Shown here: positions 7,675 to 16,331 of the stretch, piece by piece
Numbering within the stretch: the stretch's first letter is position 1
Layout of the letters: every line of letters starts with the position of its first letter
Source: an uncultured Oscillospiraceae bacterium
Lineage (GTDB): Bacteria > Bacillota > Clostridia > Oscillospirales > Oscillospiraceae
Assembly (NCBI GenBank): GCA_944385475.1
Contig: CALWXJ010000010.1
Location: 1-50,638 of the forward strand
DNA length: 50,638 nt
Direction: 5' to 3'
The notes under the pieces: generated by a model
What the model was told of the DNA's origin: nothing
The model's database searches: none
The model's input: the letters and a program-made list of their open reading frames with translations, nothing else
Position numbers and translations under genes: made by a program

Positions 7675-8283
7675 TTAGGAATCCTCGATATGCATGGTGG
7701 CCATCTGCTCTTTTGTGACCCCGTTGCGCTTTCCATAGTTCGTCCAATAGCTGGTGGACGCGCGGAGGAACATCCGCTTGGGAAGAGGCATGGTCACCTT
7801 CAAGGTCTCATTGCTTCCGCCAGCCATGGCAGAGGCCAGCTTTCGGATCTTCCTCTGGACCAGGCCCCGGAAGGGGGTGGAGAGGATCGCCTCCCCACTC
7901 CCGATCTTCAAAACGGAGCCGAAGGGATAGCCCTGCTCATGACAGAACAGGCGCACCATGGCAACGGCCACATCGTTTTGTTCCGGCTCTATAAAGCCGC
8001 AGTTGATCAAGACCGAAACCACGGGCTTTCTCTGGGGCGGGTATTCCTCCATGGTCTTCAAAAAGTTCAGCAGCGTGACGGGGATGCCGTCGGCGTAAAG
8101 GGGAAAGACCAGCAGCACGTCTGAAAAGCTGTTCATGACCCGGCAGAGGTCCCGATGGTTGGTTTTGGTGATTTGAAAATACTCCGTCTCCACCGGACAG
8201 GCCCGGGAAAACAGCTGGGCATACTGCCTGGAGTTGGACTTTGGGGCCCTGGGGCTGGCATTTAAGATCATCACATTTTCCAT
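7675..8283 (-). CDS. Flavodoxin-fold NAD(P)H-dependent FMN reductase-like protein
   Basis: The 202-residue protein begins with a beta strand and an FMN phosphate-binding type loop (M-I-L-N-A-S-P-R, then S-N-S-R). It continues with the flavodoxin-like strand L-L-V-F-P-L-Y-A-D-G-I-P, the usual flavin-facing loop of NADPH-dependent FMN reductases. It probably reduces a small acceptor in the cytoplasm using bound FMN; the substrate is unknown. Its ATG lies inside the end of the upstream gene (13-base overlap), so the two are translationally coupled and likely form a pair of related subunits. A terminator follows at 7558-7593. Confidence 0.75.
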   Translation of the reverse strand: MENVMILNASPRAPKSNSRQYAQLFSRACPVETEYFQITKTNHRDLCRVMNSFSDVLLVFPLYADGIPVTLLNFLKTMEEYPPQRKPVVSVLINCGFIEPEQNDVAVAMVRLFCHEQGYPFGSVLKIGSGEAILSTPFRGLVQRKIRKLASAMAGGSNETLKVTMPLPKRMFLRASTSYWTNYGKRNGVTKEQMATMHIEDS

Positions 8284-8783
8284 GCGCGCACCTCCCTCCC
8301 GGCGACCTCTTCCAGCTCGTCCTCTCCGGCAAACACCACCCGGAAACTCGTAAAATTCATGTTGTTGGCATTGCGGGCCACCAGCTTCCGAAAGATCTCC
8401 TGCTCCTGGGGAGACGTCTGGCCGTATCCGATGATCACCGCCTGCTTGGGCACCACATTGCGCTGGACGTGGTGGGTCTCGCCATGCAGCAGGCGGATGA
8501 ATGCCTGCTGTACGGGAATGGCCCGCTCCAGCATGGTCTTCATGGGGGTGTCATACCCCCCATACTTCACCTTGCTGATATATAAAACCCGGTCGCTCTG
8601 GGCGATCAAGGGATAGACCCTGACCGCATCGTCCCGGATCACACATTTGCCCGGGGTCTTCGTCCAGCAGCCAAAGCAGCCCACACAGTTGGCGATCTTC
8701 AGGGCGGAAAGGTCGATGCATGTGATGCCGGGGCGGTCCGCGCCGGGGATCTGCAGCGGCCGGTCGCATAATATCAATTTCAT
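8271..8783 (-). CDS. Flavodoxin family protein with cysteine motif
   Basis: The 170-residue protein is a second flavodoxin-like fold (M-K-L-I-L-C-D start, later Y-I-S-K-V-K-Y-G-G-Y flavin loop, V-I-I-G-Y-G strand). It has a cluster of cysteines early on, N-C-V-G-C-F-G-C followed by G-K-C, which resembles the substrate- or cluster-binding loop of the iron-sulphur-flavoprotein/NQO-like families. The start at 8783 has GGAGG 6 bases upstream, and 27 upstream residues in the open frame are discarded. A TATAAT-like -10 is at 8823-8828 on the minus strand but no clear -35. It is the first gene of a two-gene operon with the downstream reductase. Its physiological acceptor is unknown. Confidence 0.7.
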   Translation of the reverse strand: MKLILCDRPLQIPGADRPGITCIDLSALKIANCVGCFGCWTKTPGKCVIRDDAVRVYPLIAQSDRVLYISKVKYGGYDTPMKTMLERAIPVQQAFIRLLHGETHHVQRNVVPKQAVIIGYGQTSPQEQEIFRKLVARNANNMNFTSFRVVFAGEDELEEVAGREVRAWKM

Positions 8784-9037
8784 GGCTGTCCTCCGTCTTT
8801 TCCATGGACTCGTACGGGCCTCATTATAGCATAGCCGCGGTTTTGTTTGCGCCGAACCCGTCATTTTTAAAAATAAGTTTACTTTTTACAGGACGGCTTT
8901 TCCAATTGACCGGGAAAGGAATGCCATGCCCCTGGCCCAGTTTTGTCCGGCGGGTCTATTTTTCCACCGGAACCTGTTTTTATAAATTCGCAAACCTGCC
9001 CAAAAAGGCAAAAACCGAGGATATTCGTCATTCATTC

Positions 9038-9066
9038 TTGATAATTTATGAAACTTTTGTTATGAT
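9038..9066 (+). promoter_or_regulatory. Sigma-A promoter upstream of the restriction-modification locus
   Basis: TTGATA (9038-9043), a 17-bp spacer and TATGAT (9061-9066). A transcript would start near 9073, leaving a leader of about 255 nt before the first gene, with a terminator-like hairpin within it. The preceding stretch 8784-9037 shows no other feature beyond the -10 of the opposite operon. Confidence 0.65.
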
Positions 9067-9072
9067 ATAAAA

Positions 9073-9155
9073 AACAAAACGTTGGCAGCGCTGTTTTGTC
9101 ACGACAGCTTTGCTTCGGGGCACTTGACCGTTCTGCCGTTTGGCAGATTTTTTTC
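9073..9155 (+). ncRNA. Possible short terminated leader RNA or attenuator
   Basis: The promoter at 9038-9066 is followed about 60-80 nt later by a perfect intrinsic terminator (9132-9154), so the main product could be an RNA of about 80 nt. The remaining leader to the ATG at 9328 has no gene. No known RNA family is recognised. Confidence 0.35.
9132..9154 (+). terminator. Intrinsic terminator in the leader of the R-M locus
   Basis: TCTGCC (9132-9137) pairs with GGCAGA (9142-9147) around GTTT, followed immediately by seven T. It stands between the promoter and the first R-M gene. Confidence 0.65.
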
Positions 9156-9327
9156 TGCGCGGACCGTCTGAGAGATGGCTTTTTTCGGGGGACTTTCTCC
9201 CTTTCTGCTGGATCTGCCCCGCTTCTCCCGGAGGGGTGCGGCGGCTGTCATCTCCCTCCCCGGCCCCACGGGGCGGCGCTGATCAGTCCCCTGCTTTAAC
9301 ACAAAATGCAGTAAGAGGTAATCACAT

Positions 9328-11437
9328 ATGTCCGAACAAACCATCCAAAACGGATTGTTTTCCATCCCGGTGACATTTGAAAAATTCACCTGCAGGAGCC
9401 TGGGCGCCACCACCATCAAAGACCTGGTGTCCCGTAAGGAAATATCCGGGCTCACTTTGAAGGAGTGCGAGAAGATACGGGCCAGAAAGCCCGACGCCAT
9501 CATCCAAAACGCCAACCGGGAGATCGTCATCTTCATTGAGATGAAGGACCCCTCCAAGTTCACCTCATCCCAACTGGTTGAAAAAGCCATCTGGCAGGAG
9601 CTGGATGTGGCCAGACGGGTAAAGGCCAAGATCTACGTGGTCTCCGATGGGGACACCTTTATCTGGATCAACCCTCTTACAGGGGAGCTGATCGCCGACG
9701 AAAAGGGCAACCCCATCACCAGGCAGATCAATCCCAAGTGCCTGACAAAGGAGCAGTGTCGGAATCTGGCGGAATTGATCGACGACATCTGCTTTTGTAT
9801 CGACGGGAGCAACAACCAGCTGCTGCCCAAGGAGTTTTTGGACCCCACTCCCCTGGCCCAGAAAACGGCCCGGATCCTGAAGAATATGTCCTTGTCCAGC
9901 GCGAAAAACTCCCTGTATACCTTTGTGGAGTTTTTCACCTTCAAATTCCTCTCTGACATTGGCGTCCTCAAGGGGATCTACTCTTTTGAGAGCATCTATC
10001 AAATCCACGCCTGCCAGAGCAGAAAGACGCTTTCAAGCAGTATCTCACCACCGTGCGGGAAAAGCTTTTGGAGCTGTTTCCTGTAAATCCCAAGGACAAC
10101 ACCACCATCATCAACGGTCGGCTCTTTCACACCAAGATCGACGAGATGGGCAATCCCATCATCATCGACAGCGCCGCAGACTGCTTCGGCAAGCTCCTGG
10201 ACTGCTTCAAGGAGTATGAAAGCGAACACGGGAAATTCGTATACATCCACAAGGACTTCAAATCCAAACTCTTTGAGACCTTCATGAAAAACAGCTCCAC
10301 CAAAGACGGGATGGGCCAGTTTTTCACCCCCTTGAAGGTGGTACAGGAGATGGTGCGCATGGTGGATATCTATGAGGGGATGTCCATCTGCGGCCCCGCC
10401 TGCGGCGTGGGAAAATTCCTGTTGAAGGCGGCATCCAGGATCCCCAACTCCGTCTACTTTGAAAACGGCGTCTTGAAATACGCCGTCCAGATCGAGGGCT
10501 TTGAAAAGCGGATGGAGGACAACAACGATGACCTTACCACCATTTTGGCCAAAGCCAATATTTTGATCTATTACTCGGACCTTTTCAAAAACAACTGTGA
10601 CTCCGCCCAGAAGATCCAAACCCTGGCCGATCAGCTTTTAAACCGGGTCATCACCTCCCATCACACCACCCTGGGGACGCTGGGGACTTTGATACCGGAA
10701 AATATGACCTGATCCTGGCAAATCCCCCCTACTACCAAAGCGCCACCATCAGCGCCGCCAGCAAAGCTGTTACCATCCCGGGAACAAATACCAAGGCATA
10801 CTGCGCCAACGGCAGAGGGATCGAAGGGCTGTTTACGGAGTGGATCATCAAGTCTTTAAAACCCGGCGGCACCGCCAATGTCATCCTTCCCGACGGGGTC
10901 TTTACCAATATCGGCAACAGCAAATTAAAGCAGATGATCCTGGATACCTGCCTGATCGAGAGCATCCTCTCCCTCCCTGTGGGCACCTTTTTCAATACCC
11001 CCAAAAAGACCTTTATCCTCACCCTGTGGAAAAAGCCGGCGGGGCAGGAAAACACCCGGCAGGAGCACCCCGTGTTCGCCTACCTCTGCAGTTCCATCGG
11101 AGAGAACATCGACACCTACCGCTTTGACCTGCTGGAAAATGATCTGCATGCTGCCGTGGACCTATACAACATCTATAAGGTCAACCGAGAAAGCCCCGTT
11201 GCCCTGGGGGCCATTCAAGCTGACAGGCGGGCAAAACTCCTGCCCATCTGCCGCTTTGCCCCCGCCGTGAGCTGGAACATCGATGAGGACTGGTCAGACC
11301 AGGAGAAGGTCGCCCTGGGAATCAAAAAAGAGGACAATATCATGTCCCTCGATGAGTTTCAGAACTTTATCAGTGGGCTCGTGTCCGACATCGAGGATTT
11401 CAAGGAGGCGGTGGAATGTCTCAAAAGGACTATGTGA
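9328..11437 (+). pseudogene. Fused restriction nuclease / N6-adenine methylase (type IIB/IIG-like), two frameshifts
   Basis: Joined across two one-base losses (near 10012 and near 10680) the reading gives about 703 residues. The N-terminus carries a PD-(D/E)XK nuclease pattern: Pro55-Asp56, then Glu71-Met-Lys73 in I-F-I-E-M-K. The middle part has the SAM-binding motif I, G-P-A-C-G-V-G-K-F (near 10393), and the catalytic N-P-P-Y at 10721-10732 of N6-adenine methylases. This nuclease-methylase fusion with a separate specificity subunit downstream is the BcgI type of organisation; BcgI-A is of similar size. The frame moves 1 to 0 to 2, so the gene is broken unless these are assembly errors. Start ATG 9328 has AGAGGT upstream. 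The end overlaps the S gene by about 22 bases. Confidence 0.75.
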
Positions 11438-12539
11438 ACGTCCCTCTCTATCAGATTTTCGACTTTTCCGTGGGCACCAACAGCGGCCTGACCCGGTCCT
11501 TTGTCAACACCAACAAAGGCCCCATCCCTGTGTTCGGCGCCTCCAAGGAGGCGCAGTCCGCCTCCTATGGACATATCAAGGATAATCTGCCCGGCATCAA
11601 ATACTTTGAAAACTGCCTGACCTACAACAAAGACGGCGCCAACGGCCATCTTTTTTACCGGGAGGGACGGTTTTGCCTTTCAGAAAAAGTGGTCCCCTTG
11701 ATGGTCTTTCCCCAGCTGGCCGCCACGCTGGACTATTCGTATTTGAAATACTACATTGAGGAGATCAAAGGCCGCATCGACTACACCTACTCAAATAAGG
11801 CCACGAAGCTGAAGTTCAAAGACCTGGTGGTCCCCATCCCCGTGAGAGAGGACGGAGACTTTGATCTGGACCGGCAAAAGGAGCTCTCCGACAGGTACCG
11901 GCAGGTGGAAGAGCAGCGCGCCATCTTGCTTCACAGGCTGGAGACCCTGGAGAATATGCTGGTGGTCCTGCCCCAGGAGGCATCCATCCGCTGGACCTAT
12001 GTGACCCCCGGGGAGCTTTCACCCCTACCAACGGCAACAGTAAATACACAAAGACCTGGTGCAAGCGGCACCCCGGGGATATCCCCCTGTATTCCGGCAA
12101 TACCACGGAGAAATACGCCGATATCGACGGGTGCATGTATGACGGGGAATATCTCACCTGGGCAAAAGACGGCTTTGCCGGGTATATCATGCATCACACC
12201 GGGAAATTCAGCATCACCGGCCACCGGGGCATCCTTTTGCCCAAGGAAGCGTGCAAAAATGTGGACCTGGGCTATCTCAAATACGTCCTGGAGCCCATCT
12301 TCAGACGGCGGAAAAAGGGGCGGGAAGGGGATTTTGGGAAAAACGAATACACCACCCTCAACTCCGCCATGATCAACGCCCTGAAAGATCCCGTCCCCAT
12401 CCCCGTGGGGGAGGACGGGGCCTTTGACCTGGCCCGGCAAAAAGAACTTGCCGATTCCTACCGGCAGATCCATCACATCAAGCAGCAGCTCATCTGTAAG
12501 GTGCAGGAGCTGCTGGAGATCCGGGTGCTTCCGGAGTAA
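11416..12539 (+). pseudogene. Specificity (S) subunit with two target recognition domains, one frameshift
   Basis: The protein, about 374 residues when repaired, has two TRD halves. Each ends in a similar conserved segment: V-P-I-P-V-R-E-D-G-D-F-D-L-D-R-Q-K-E-L in the first and V-P-I-P-V-G-E-D-G-A-F-D-L-A-R-Q-K-E-L in the second. Each is followed by a helical spacer, as in HsdS proteins. TRDs read the bipartite target DNA for the methylase/nuclease subunit encoded just upstream. One base is lost near 12015 (a T in the CTTTC stretch): before it the frame gives the first TRD, and after it the frame gives K-Y-T-K-T-W and the second TRD. The gene overlaps the end of the methylase gene. A truncated one-TRD protein could still be made. 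Confidence 0.75.
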
Positions 12540-12543
12540 GCCC

Positions 12544-12575
12544 GGGGATTCGGCGGGTTTTATTGCCGAATCCCC
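12544..12575 (+). terminator. Hairpin after the S subunit gene
   Basis: An 11-bp perfect stem (12544-12554 with 12565-12575) starts 4 bases after the stop codon. There is no strong T-tract, so termination is probable but not certain. Confidence 0.5.
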
Positions 12576-12647
12576 TAAGATGTCTTTGAAAGCTTTGGAA
12601 AAATATGGGGTAATGCTACAAATTTTCCAAAGATTTCAATTCCCCTA

Positions 12648-12676
12648 TTGACACCGGCCCCCGGGAGTGCTACGAT
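12648..12676 (+). promoter_or_regulatory. Sigma-A promoter of the lysine riboswitch and ABC operon
   Basis: A consensus TTGACA (12648-12653), a 17-bp spacer and TACGAT (12671-12676) place the start near 12683, just ahead of the aptamer. Confidence 0.8.
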
Positions 12677-12697
12677 GCACTCACAAAAATTGAATCG

Positions 12698-12949
12698 CTT
12701 AGATAGAGGCGCGGTATCCAAGAGTACCCTCCGGCAAGGCCAGGCAGCCGTCGGATGGGAAAGGGGCCACCGCCGAAGCGTCAAAGGCAGCCTGAGTCTT
12801 TGGCAGCTGGGTCGGCAGAGAAGATCTGCCGGACTGTCACAAAACTTTGTGAAGCGCTATCAATGGCTATCCGGAAGCGAGTCTGCTGCAGGCAGGCTCC
12901 CTGTTCCCGTATTTTCCATGGACCGCTTGACAAAGCGGTCCAATTTTTT
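12698..12949 (+). promoter_or_regulatory. Lysine riboswitch (L-box) with terminator platform
   Basis: The region carries the conserved L-box blocks in order: AGAGGCGCGG at the 5' side, CCAAGAGTA, GGGAAAGGGG, CGCCGAAGCG, GCTGGGT, and GGACTGTCAC. P1 closes with GATAG (12702-12706) and CTATC (12857-12861). The final part contains the intrinsic terminator at 12919-12949. In this class, bound lysine stabilises the aptamer and permits the terminator, so the operon is expressed when lysine is scarce. The position directly before an amino-acid ABC transporter predicts lysine as its substrate. Confidence 0.9.
12919..12949 (+). terminator. Riboswitch terminator
   Basis: TGGACCGCTT (12919-12928) pairs with AAGCGGTCCA (12933-12942) around a GACA loop, followed by A and TTTTTT (12944-12949). 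It is the OFF structure of the lysine riboswitch. Confidence 0.9.
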
Positions 12950-13011
12950 ATATTCCTCGCCGGCGGAGGAGTGATCGCCGGAAACCGATTCCCGGTTGGA
13001 AAGGAAGCACC

Positions 13012-14004
13012 ATGAGAAGACTGAGCAGTATCCTTCTTGCCCTGGCCCTGCTGCTGGCCATGACCGCCTGCGGCGGCACAGAAGACACCACCACCGACGA
13101 TACTACGGATGATACCAATGTCACAGATGACACCACCGGCGACGATACCACGGATGATACCACCGACCAAACTTCCGTGGAAGTTCCCCCGGTAGAGGAC
13201 CTCACCGGTGTGGACACCTCCACGATCCTTGGGTTGGAAGACGGCGTTTTCACAGTGGGTATGGAATGCGCTTACGCGCCCTATAACTGGACCCAGATGG
13301 ACGACTCCAACGGCGCTGTGCCCATCTCTAACGTCCCCGGCGCCTATGCCAACGGCTATGATGTCATCATCGCCAAGCGCATCTGCGAGGCCTATGGCTG
13401 GGATCTGGAGATCGTCTCCAGCGAGTGGGGCTCCCTGACTCCCGCTGTCCAGGCCGGAACCATGGATGCCAACATCGCCGGCCAGTCCATGACCGCCGAG
13501 CGCATGCAGGAAGTGGATATGGCAGGCCCCTACTACTATGCCGACATCGTGTGCCTGACCACCAAGGACAGCGCCTTTGCTGACGCCACCTCCATCGCGG
13601 ACCTCTCCGGCGGCTCCTGCACCGCCCAGTCCGGCACCATCTGGTACGACTCCTGCCTGCCTCAGATCGAAAACGCCGACATCCAGGCTCCCGCTGAGAC
13701 CGCCCCTGCCATGATCATGTCCCTGCAGTCCGGCATGGTGGACTTCATCTGCACGGACCTGCCCACCGCCATGGGCGCCGTGGCCAAGGACGACAACCTG
13801 GTGATCCTGAATTTTGCCGGCACTGACGGCGACTTCCAGTTTGCCACGGAAGAGGAGCGGGCTGAAAACGTCAACATCGGCATCGCCGTCCAGAGCGGCA
13901 ACACCGCCCTCAAGGACGCCATCGACACCGTCCTCTCCGCCTTGAATGCGGATCAATTCAACGCCTTGATGGATCAGGCCATCGCCATCCAGCCCGAGGT
14001 GTAA
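13012..14004 (+). CDS. Lysine ABC transporter, substrate-binding lipoprotein
   Basis: The 330-residue protein begins with a lipoprotein signal (R-R, hydrophobic core, lipobox M-T-A-C at about residue 20). A low-complexity linker very rich in Thr and Asp follows (about 24-60), which tethers the domain outside the membrane. The rest is an SBP_bac_3 domain: it opens with the V-G-M-E-C-A-Y-A-P-Y-N-W binding-site strand, has Y-D-V-I-I-A-K-R-I, and M-T-A-E-R before the Y-Y-Y-A-D strand typical of polar amino-acid binders. The upstream riboswitch indicates lysine. It is the first gene of the operon; a stable hairpin at 14027-14058 just after it may raise its mRNA level over the membrane genes. Confidence 0.9.
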   Translation: MRRLSSILLALALLLAMTACGGTEDTTTDDTTDDTNVTDDTTGDDTTDDTTDQTSVEVPPVEDLTGVDTSTILGLEDGVFTVGMECAYAPYNWTQMDDSNGAVPISNVPGAYANGYDVIIAKRICEAYGWDLEIVSSEWGSLTPAVQAGTMDANIAGQSMTAERMQEVDMAGPYYYADIVCLTTKDSAFADATSIADLSGGSCTAQSGTIWYDSCLPQIENADIQAPAETAPAMIMSLQSGMVDFICTDLPTAMGAVAKDDNLVILNFAGTDGDFQFATEEERAENVNIGIAVQSGNTALKDAIDTVLSALNADQFNALMDQAIAIQPEV

Positions 14005-14026
14005 CCCCCTGTTTTCATCGCAGCCC

Positions 14027-14058
14027 GTCATCCGGCCCCGCCTCTGGGGCCGGATGAC
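14027..14058 (+). other. Stable hairpin between binding-protein and permease genes
   Basis: A 13-bp perfect stem (14027-14039 with 14046-14058) with a 6-base loop and no T-tract. Such elements after a binding-protein gene often protect the 5' transcript from 3' decay or cause partial termination. Confidence 0.6.
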
Positions 14059-14087
14059 GTCCCCATGTACAGAAAGGAGCATCAGCC

Positions 14088-14978
14088 ATGGAAAAGCTGG
14101 TAAAGCTGGGGCAGGACATGATCCTGCTGTGGGACAACTATGGCGCAGCCTATTTAAGCGGCATTGTCAATACGGTGATTTTGGCGGTGGTGGCCACTGT
14201 GATCGGATGCATCATCGGCCTTGCCTGCGGCATCCTCAATACCATCCCCTACTCTCCCCAGGATCATGCCGCCAAGCGCACGCTGCTCAAGGTGGTCCGG
14301 GCCATCGTCCGGATCTATGTAGAGGTGTTCCGGGGCACCCCCATGGTGCTGCAGGCCGTGTTCATTTATTACGGCCTGCCCTATTTCACCGATGGGCGGG
14401 TGGCCTTTTCCGGCAACAGCGGTATCTGGCTGGCCTCCATCATCGTGGTGTCCATCAATACCGGTGCCTATATGGCCGAGTCCGTCCGGGGCGGCATCAT
14501 CTCCATCGACCCCGGCCAGACGGAGGGCGCCATGGCCATCGGAATGACCCACGTGCAGACCATGACCAATGTCATCTTGCCCCAGGCCATCCGCAACATC
14601 ATTCCCCAGATCGGCAACAACTTGATCATCAACATCAAGGATACCTCTGTGATGTTCATCATCTCCTTTACAGAGTTTTTCGCCTGGCACCGCTATATCG
14701 TGGGCGTCAACAACATGTACTTCCCCTCCGCCGCCATTGAGATGATCGGCTACCTCACCATGACTCTCATCGCCTCGTTCCTGCTGCGGCTGGTGGAAAA
14801 ACTCATGGACGGCTCCGACAGCTATGAACTGGTCCAGACGGACCCTTTGACCATGACCGCTGGGACCTACAACTACCCGGACCGGGGCACCCCCTTTGAC
14901 GAGCGGAGCAAGGAGTACCGGGAGCGGACCAAGGAATCTTTGAAAAACCGCAACGGCAGCACGAGAGGAGAGCGGTAA
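14088..14978 (+). CDS. Lysine ABC transporter, permease
   Basis: The 296-residue inner-membrane protein is a HisM/GlnP-type permease. It has several hydrophobic segments, starting at about residues 25-45 ([13 protein letters not shown]). The family V-E-V-F-R-G-T-P motif comes before the second segment. The EAA loop lies near T-E-G-A-M-A-I-G-M, with [10 protein letters not shown], which contacts the ATPase. A charged tail of about 50 residues at the C-terminus (many Arg, Glu, Lys) is longer than usual. The ATG at 14088 follows an AAAGGAG site. It lies 1 base before the ATPase gene, so it is clearly co-translated with it. Confidence 0.92.
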   Translation: MEKLVKLGQDMILLWDNYGAAYLSGIVNTVILAVVATVIGCIIGLACGILNTIPYSPQDHAAKRTLLKVVRAIVRIYVEVFRGTPMVLQAVFIYYGLPYFTDGRVAFSGNSGIWLASIIVVSINTGAYMAESVRGGIISIDPGQTEGAMAIGMTHVQTMTNVILPQAIRNIIPQIGNNLIINIKDTSVMFIISFTEFFAWHRYIVGVNNMYFPSAAIEMIGYLTMTLIASFLLRLVEKLMDGSDSYELVQTDPLTMTAGTYNYPDRGTPFDERSKEYRERTKESLKNRNGSTRGER

Positions 14979-14979
14979 T

Positions 14980-15720
14980 ATGGGTGAAATGATCTTAGAG
15001 GTCCGGCACCTCTCCAAGACCTTTGGCAGCAATCAGGTGCTGCGGGACATCGATTTTACGGTGGACAAAGGAGACGTGATCTCCATTATCGGCGCCTCCG
15101 GCTCCGGCAAGTCCACACTGCTGCGGTGCATCAATTTGCTGGAAACCCCCACCTCTGGGGAGATCCTCTATCACGGGCAGAACGTGGCAGGACGGGGGAT
15201 CAACCCCTCTGCCTACCGTTCCCGGGTGGGGATGGTGTTCCAGTCCTTTAATCTTTTCAACAACATGACCGTGCTGGAAAACTGCATGGTGGGGCAGATA
15301 AAGGTCCTCAAGAAAAATCGGGACGCTGCCCGCCGCAGCGCCATGGACTATCTGGAAAAGGTGGGAATGGCCCCCTATATCAACGCAAAGCCCCGCCAGA
15401 TCTCCGGCGGGCAGAAGCAGCGGGTGGCCATCGCCCGGGCCCTGGCCATGGATCCGGAGGTGCTGCTTTTTGACGAGCCCACTTCTGCCCTGGACCCGGA
15501 GATGGTGGGAGAGGTCCTGACTGTGATGCAGGCCCTGGCCACCGAGGGCATGACCATGCTGGTGGTGACTCATGAGATGGCCTTTGCCCGGGACGTCTCC
15601 ACCCATGTGGTGTACATGAATCAGGGCGTCATCTGCGAGGAAGGCACTCCTGCAGAGGTCTTCGGCAACCCTCAGCGGCAGGAGACAAAGGACTTTCTCT
15701 CCCGCTTCCGCAATGCCTGA
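14980..15720 (+). CDS. Lysine ABC transporter, ATPase
   Basis: The 246-residue protein is a complete polar amino-acid ABC ATPase (GlnQ/HisP type). It has Walker [10 protein letters not shown] (38-46), a Q-loop in V-F-Q-S-F-N-L-F, the signature I-S-G-G-Q-K-Q-R, Walker B L-L-F-D-E-P followed by T-S-A-L-D-P, and the switch His in V-V-T-H-E-M. It drives import by the upstream permease and binding protein. GAGGAGAG precedes the ATG. It is the last gene of the riboswitch-controlled operon; a bidirectional terminator follows at 15794-15826. Confidence 0.95.
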   Translation: MGEMILEVRHLSKTFGSNQVLRDIDFTVDKGDVISIIGASGSGKSTLLRCINLLETPTSGEILYHGQNVAGRGINPSAYRSRVGMVFQSFNLFNNMTVLENCMVGQIKVLKKNRDAARRSAMDYLEKVGMAPYINAKPRQISGGQKQRVAIARALAMDPEVLLFDEPTSALDPEMVGEVLTVMQALATEGMTMLVVTHEMAFARDVSTHVVYMNQGVICEEGTPAEVFGNPQRQETKDFLSRFRNA

Positions 15721-15793
15721 TTTTTCCCGCCTGCCCTGCTTCTTCGCCCTCGGGCCACAGGCCCGGATACAGGCGGCTCCAAAAATGATAAAG

Positions 15794-15826
15794 GGGGCCC
15801 TGGACGTAAGTCCGGGGCCCCTTTTT
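15794..15826 (+). terminator. Terminator of the lysine transport operon
   Basis: A roughly 12-bp stem (left arm near 15794-15805, right arm 15810-15821) is followed by TTTTT at 15822-15826. An A-run at the other side makes it usable for the convergent darA gene too. Confidence 0.8.
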
Positions 15827-15833
15827 GTGGCAA

Positions 15834-16190
15834 TCAATATTTCTCCATCTTCTGCATATCCAGCACGAACACTACGATGCCGCCGCAGCGCACCTGCATG
15901 GGTACGGAGGCCAAAATCGTAGGTACACCGTTTTGGCCCACGGGGAAGGGCGTTTGATACACCGTCTCTGTCCGCTGGCCGGCCCGCTTTTTCAAGATCG
16001 CCAGCACCTCGTCCACCCGCTGCTCGTTGACGCCGATCATGATGGTGGCGCTGCGCTTTTTCAAGAAGCCGCCGGTGGAGTTGAGCATCGTCACCTGAAT
16101 GCCGTTTTGGTTCAGTTCCCGCACCACATCATCGTAGTCGTCTCCCTGAAGCACTGCCAAAATCAGCTTATTGCAAACTTCCTCTTTCAT
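15834..16190 (-). CDS. darA: Cyclic-di-AMP receptor, DarA/PstA family
   Basis: The 118-residue protein matches the PII-like DarA (PstA, DUF970) family. It has an N-terminal strand K-L-I-L-A-V-L-Q-G-D-D, the c-di-AMP-binding loop N-S-T-G-G-F-L-K-K-R-S, the helix with N-E-Q-R-V-D-E-V, and a C-terminal strand G-G-I-V-V-F-V-L. Family members are trimers that bind c-di-AMP in the cytoplasm; their output is poorly known. The start at 16190 has GGGAACG upstream; a longer reading by 18 residues is less likely. A promoter is visible at 16304-16331 on the same strand. Confidence 0.9.
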   Translation of the reverse strand: MKEEVCNKLILAVLQGDDYDDVVRELNQNGIQVTMLNSTGGFLKKRSATIMIGVNEQRVDEVLAILKKRAGQRTETVYQTPFPVGQNGVPTILASVPMQVRCGGIVVFVLDMQKMEKY

Positions 16191-16303
16191 ATCGTTCCCT
16201 TTCTGTCCCTTGGACATCCGCGCCCCCGTCTCTGGCATTTCCATGAGGCGCTGCCGTCCCCACGGGCTATGTCTGAGGGCGAAAAACGGTTTTCTTACCT
16301 GTA

Positions 16304-16331
16304 ATTATACCGGATCCTGTTTTCTTTTCAA
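16304..16331 (-). promoter_or_regulatory. Promoter of darA
   Basis: On the minus strand TTGAAA (16326-16331), a 16-bp spacer and a perfect TATAAT (16304-16309). The start would be near 16297, about 105 nt before the ATG. Confidence 0.65.

Noticed and set aside
9074-9086. ACAAAACGTTGG resembles the inverted repeat of the 6.4-kb switch (ACAAAATGTTGA)
   Set aside because: Only a partial match without the rest of the 15-bp core, and no partner copy nearby; likely chance.
10000-10700. Programmed frameshifting as explanation of the broken methylase gene
   Set aside because: Neither site shows a clear slippery heptamer with a following pseudoknot, and a third shift lies in the S gene; decay or sequence error is simpler.
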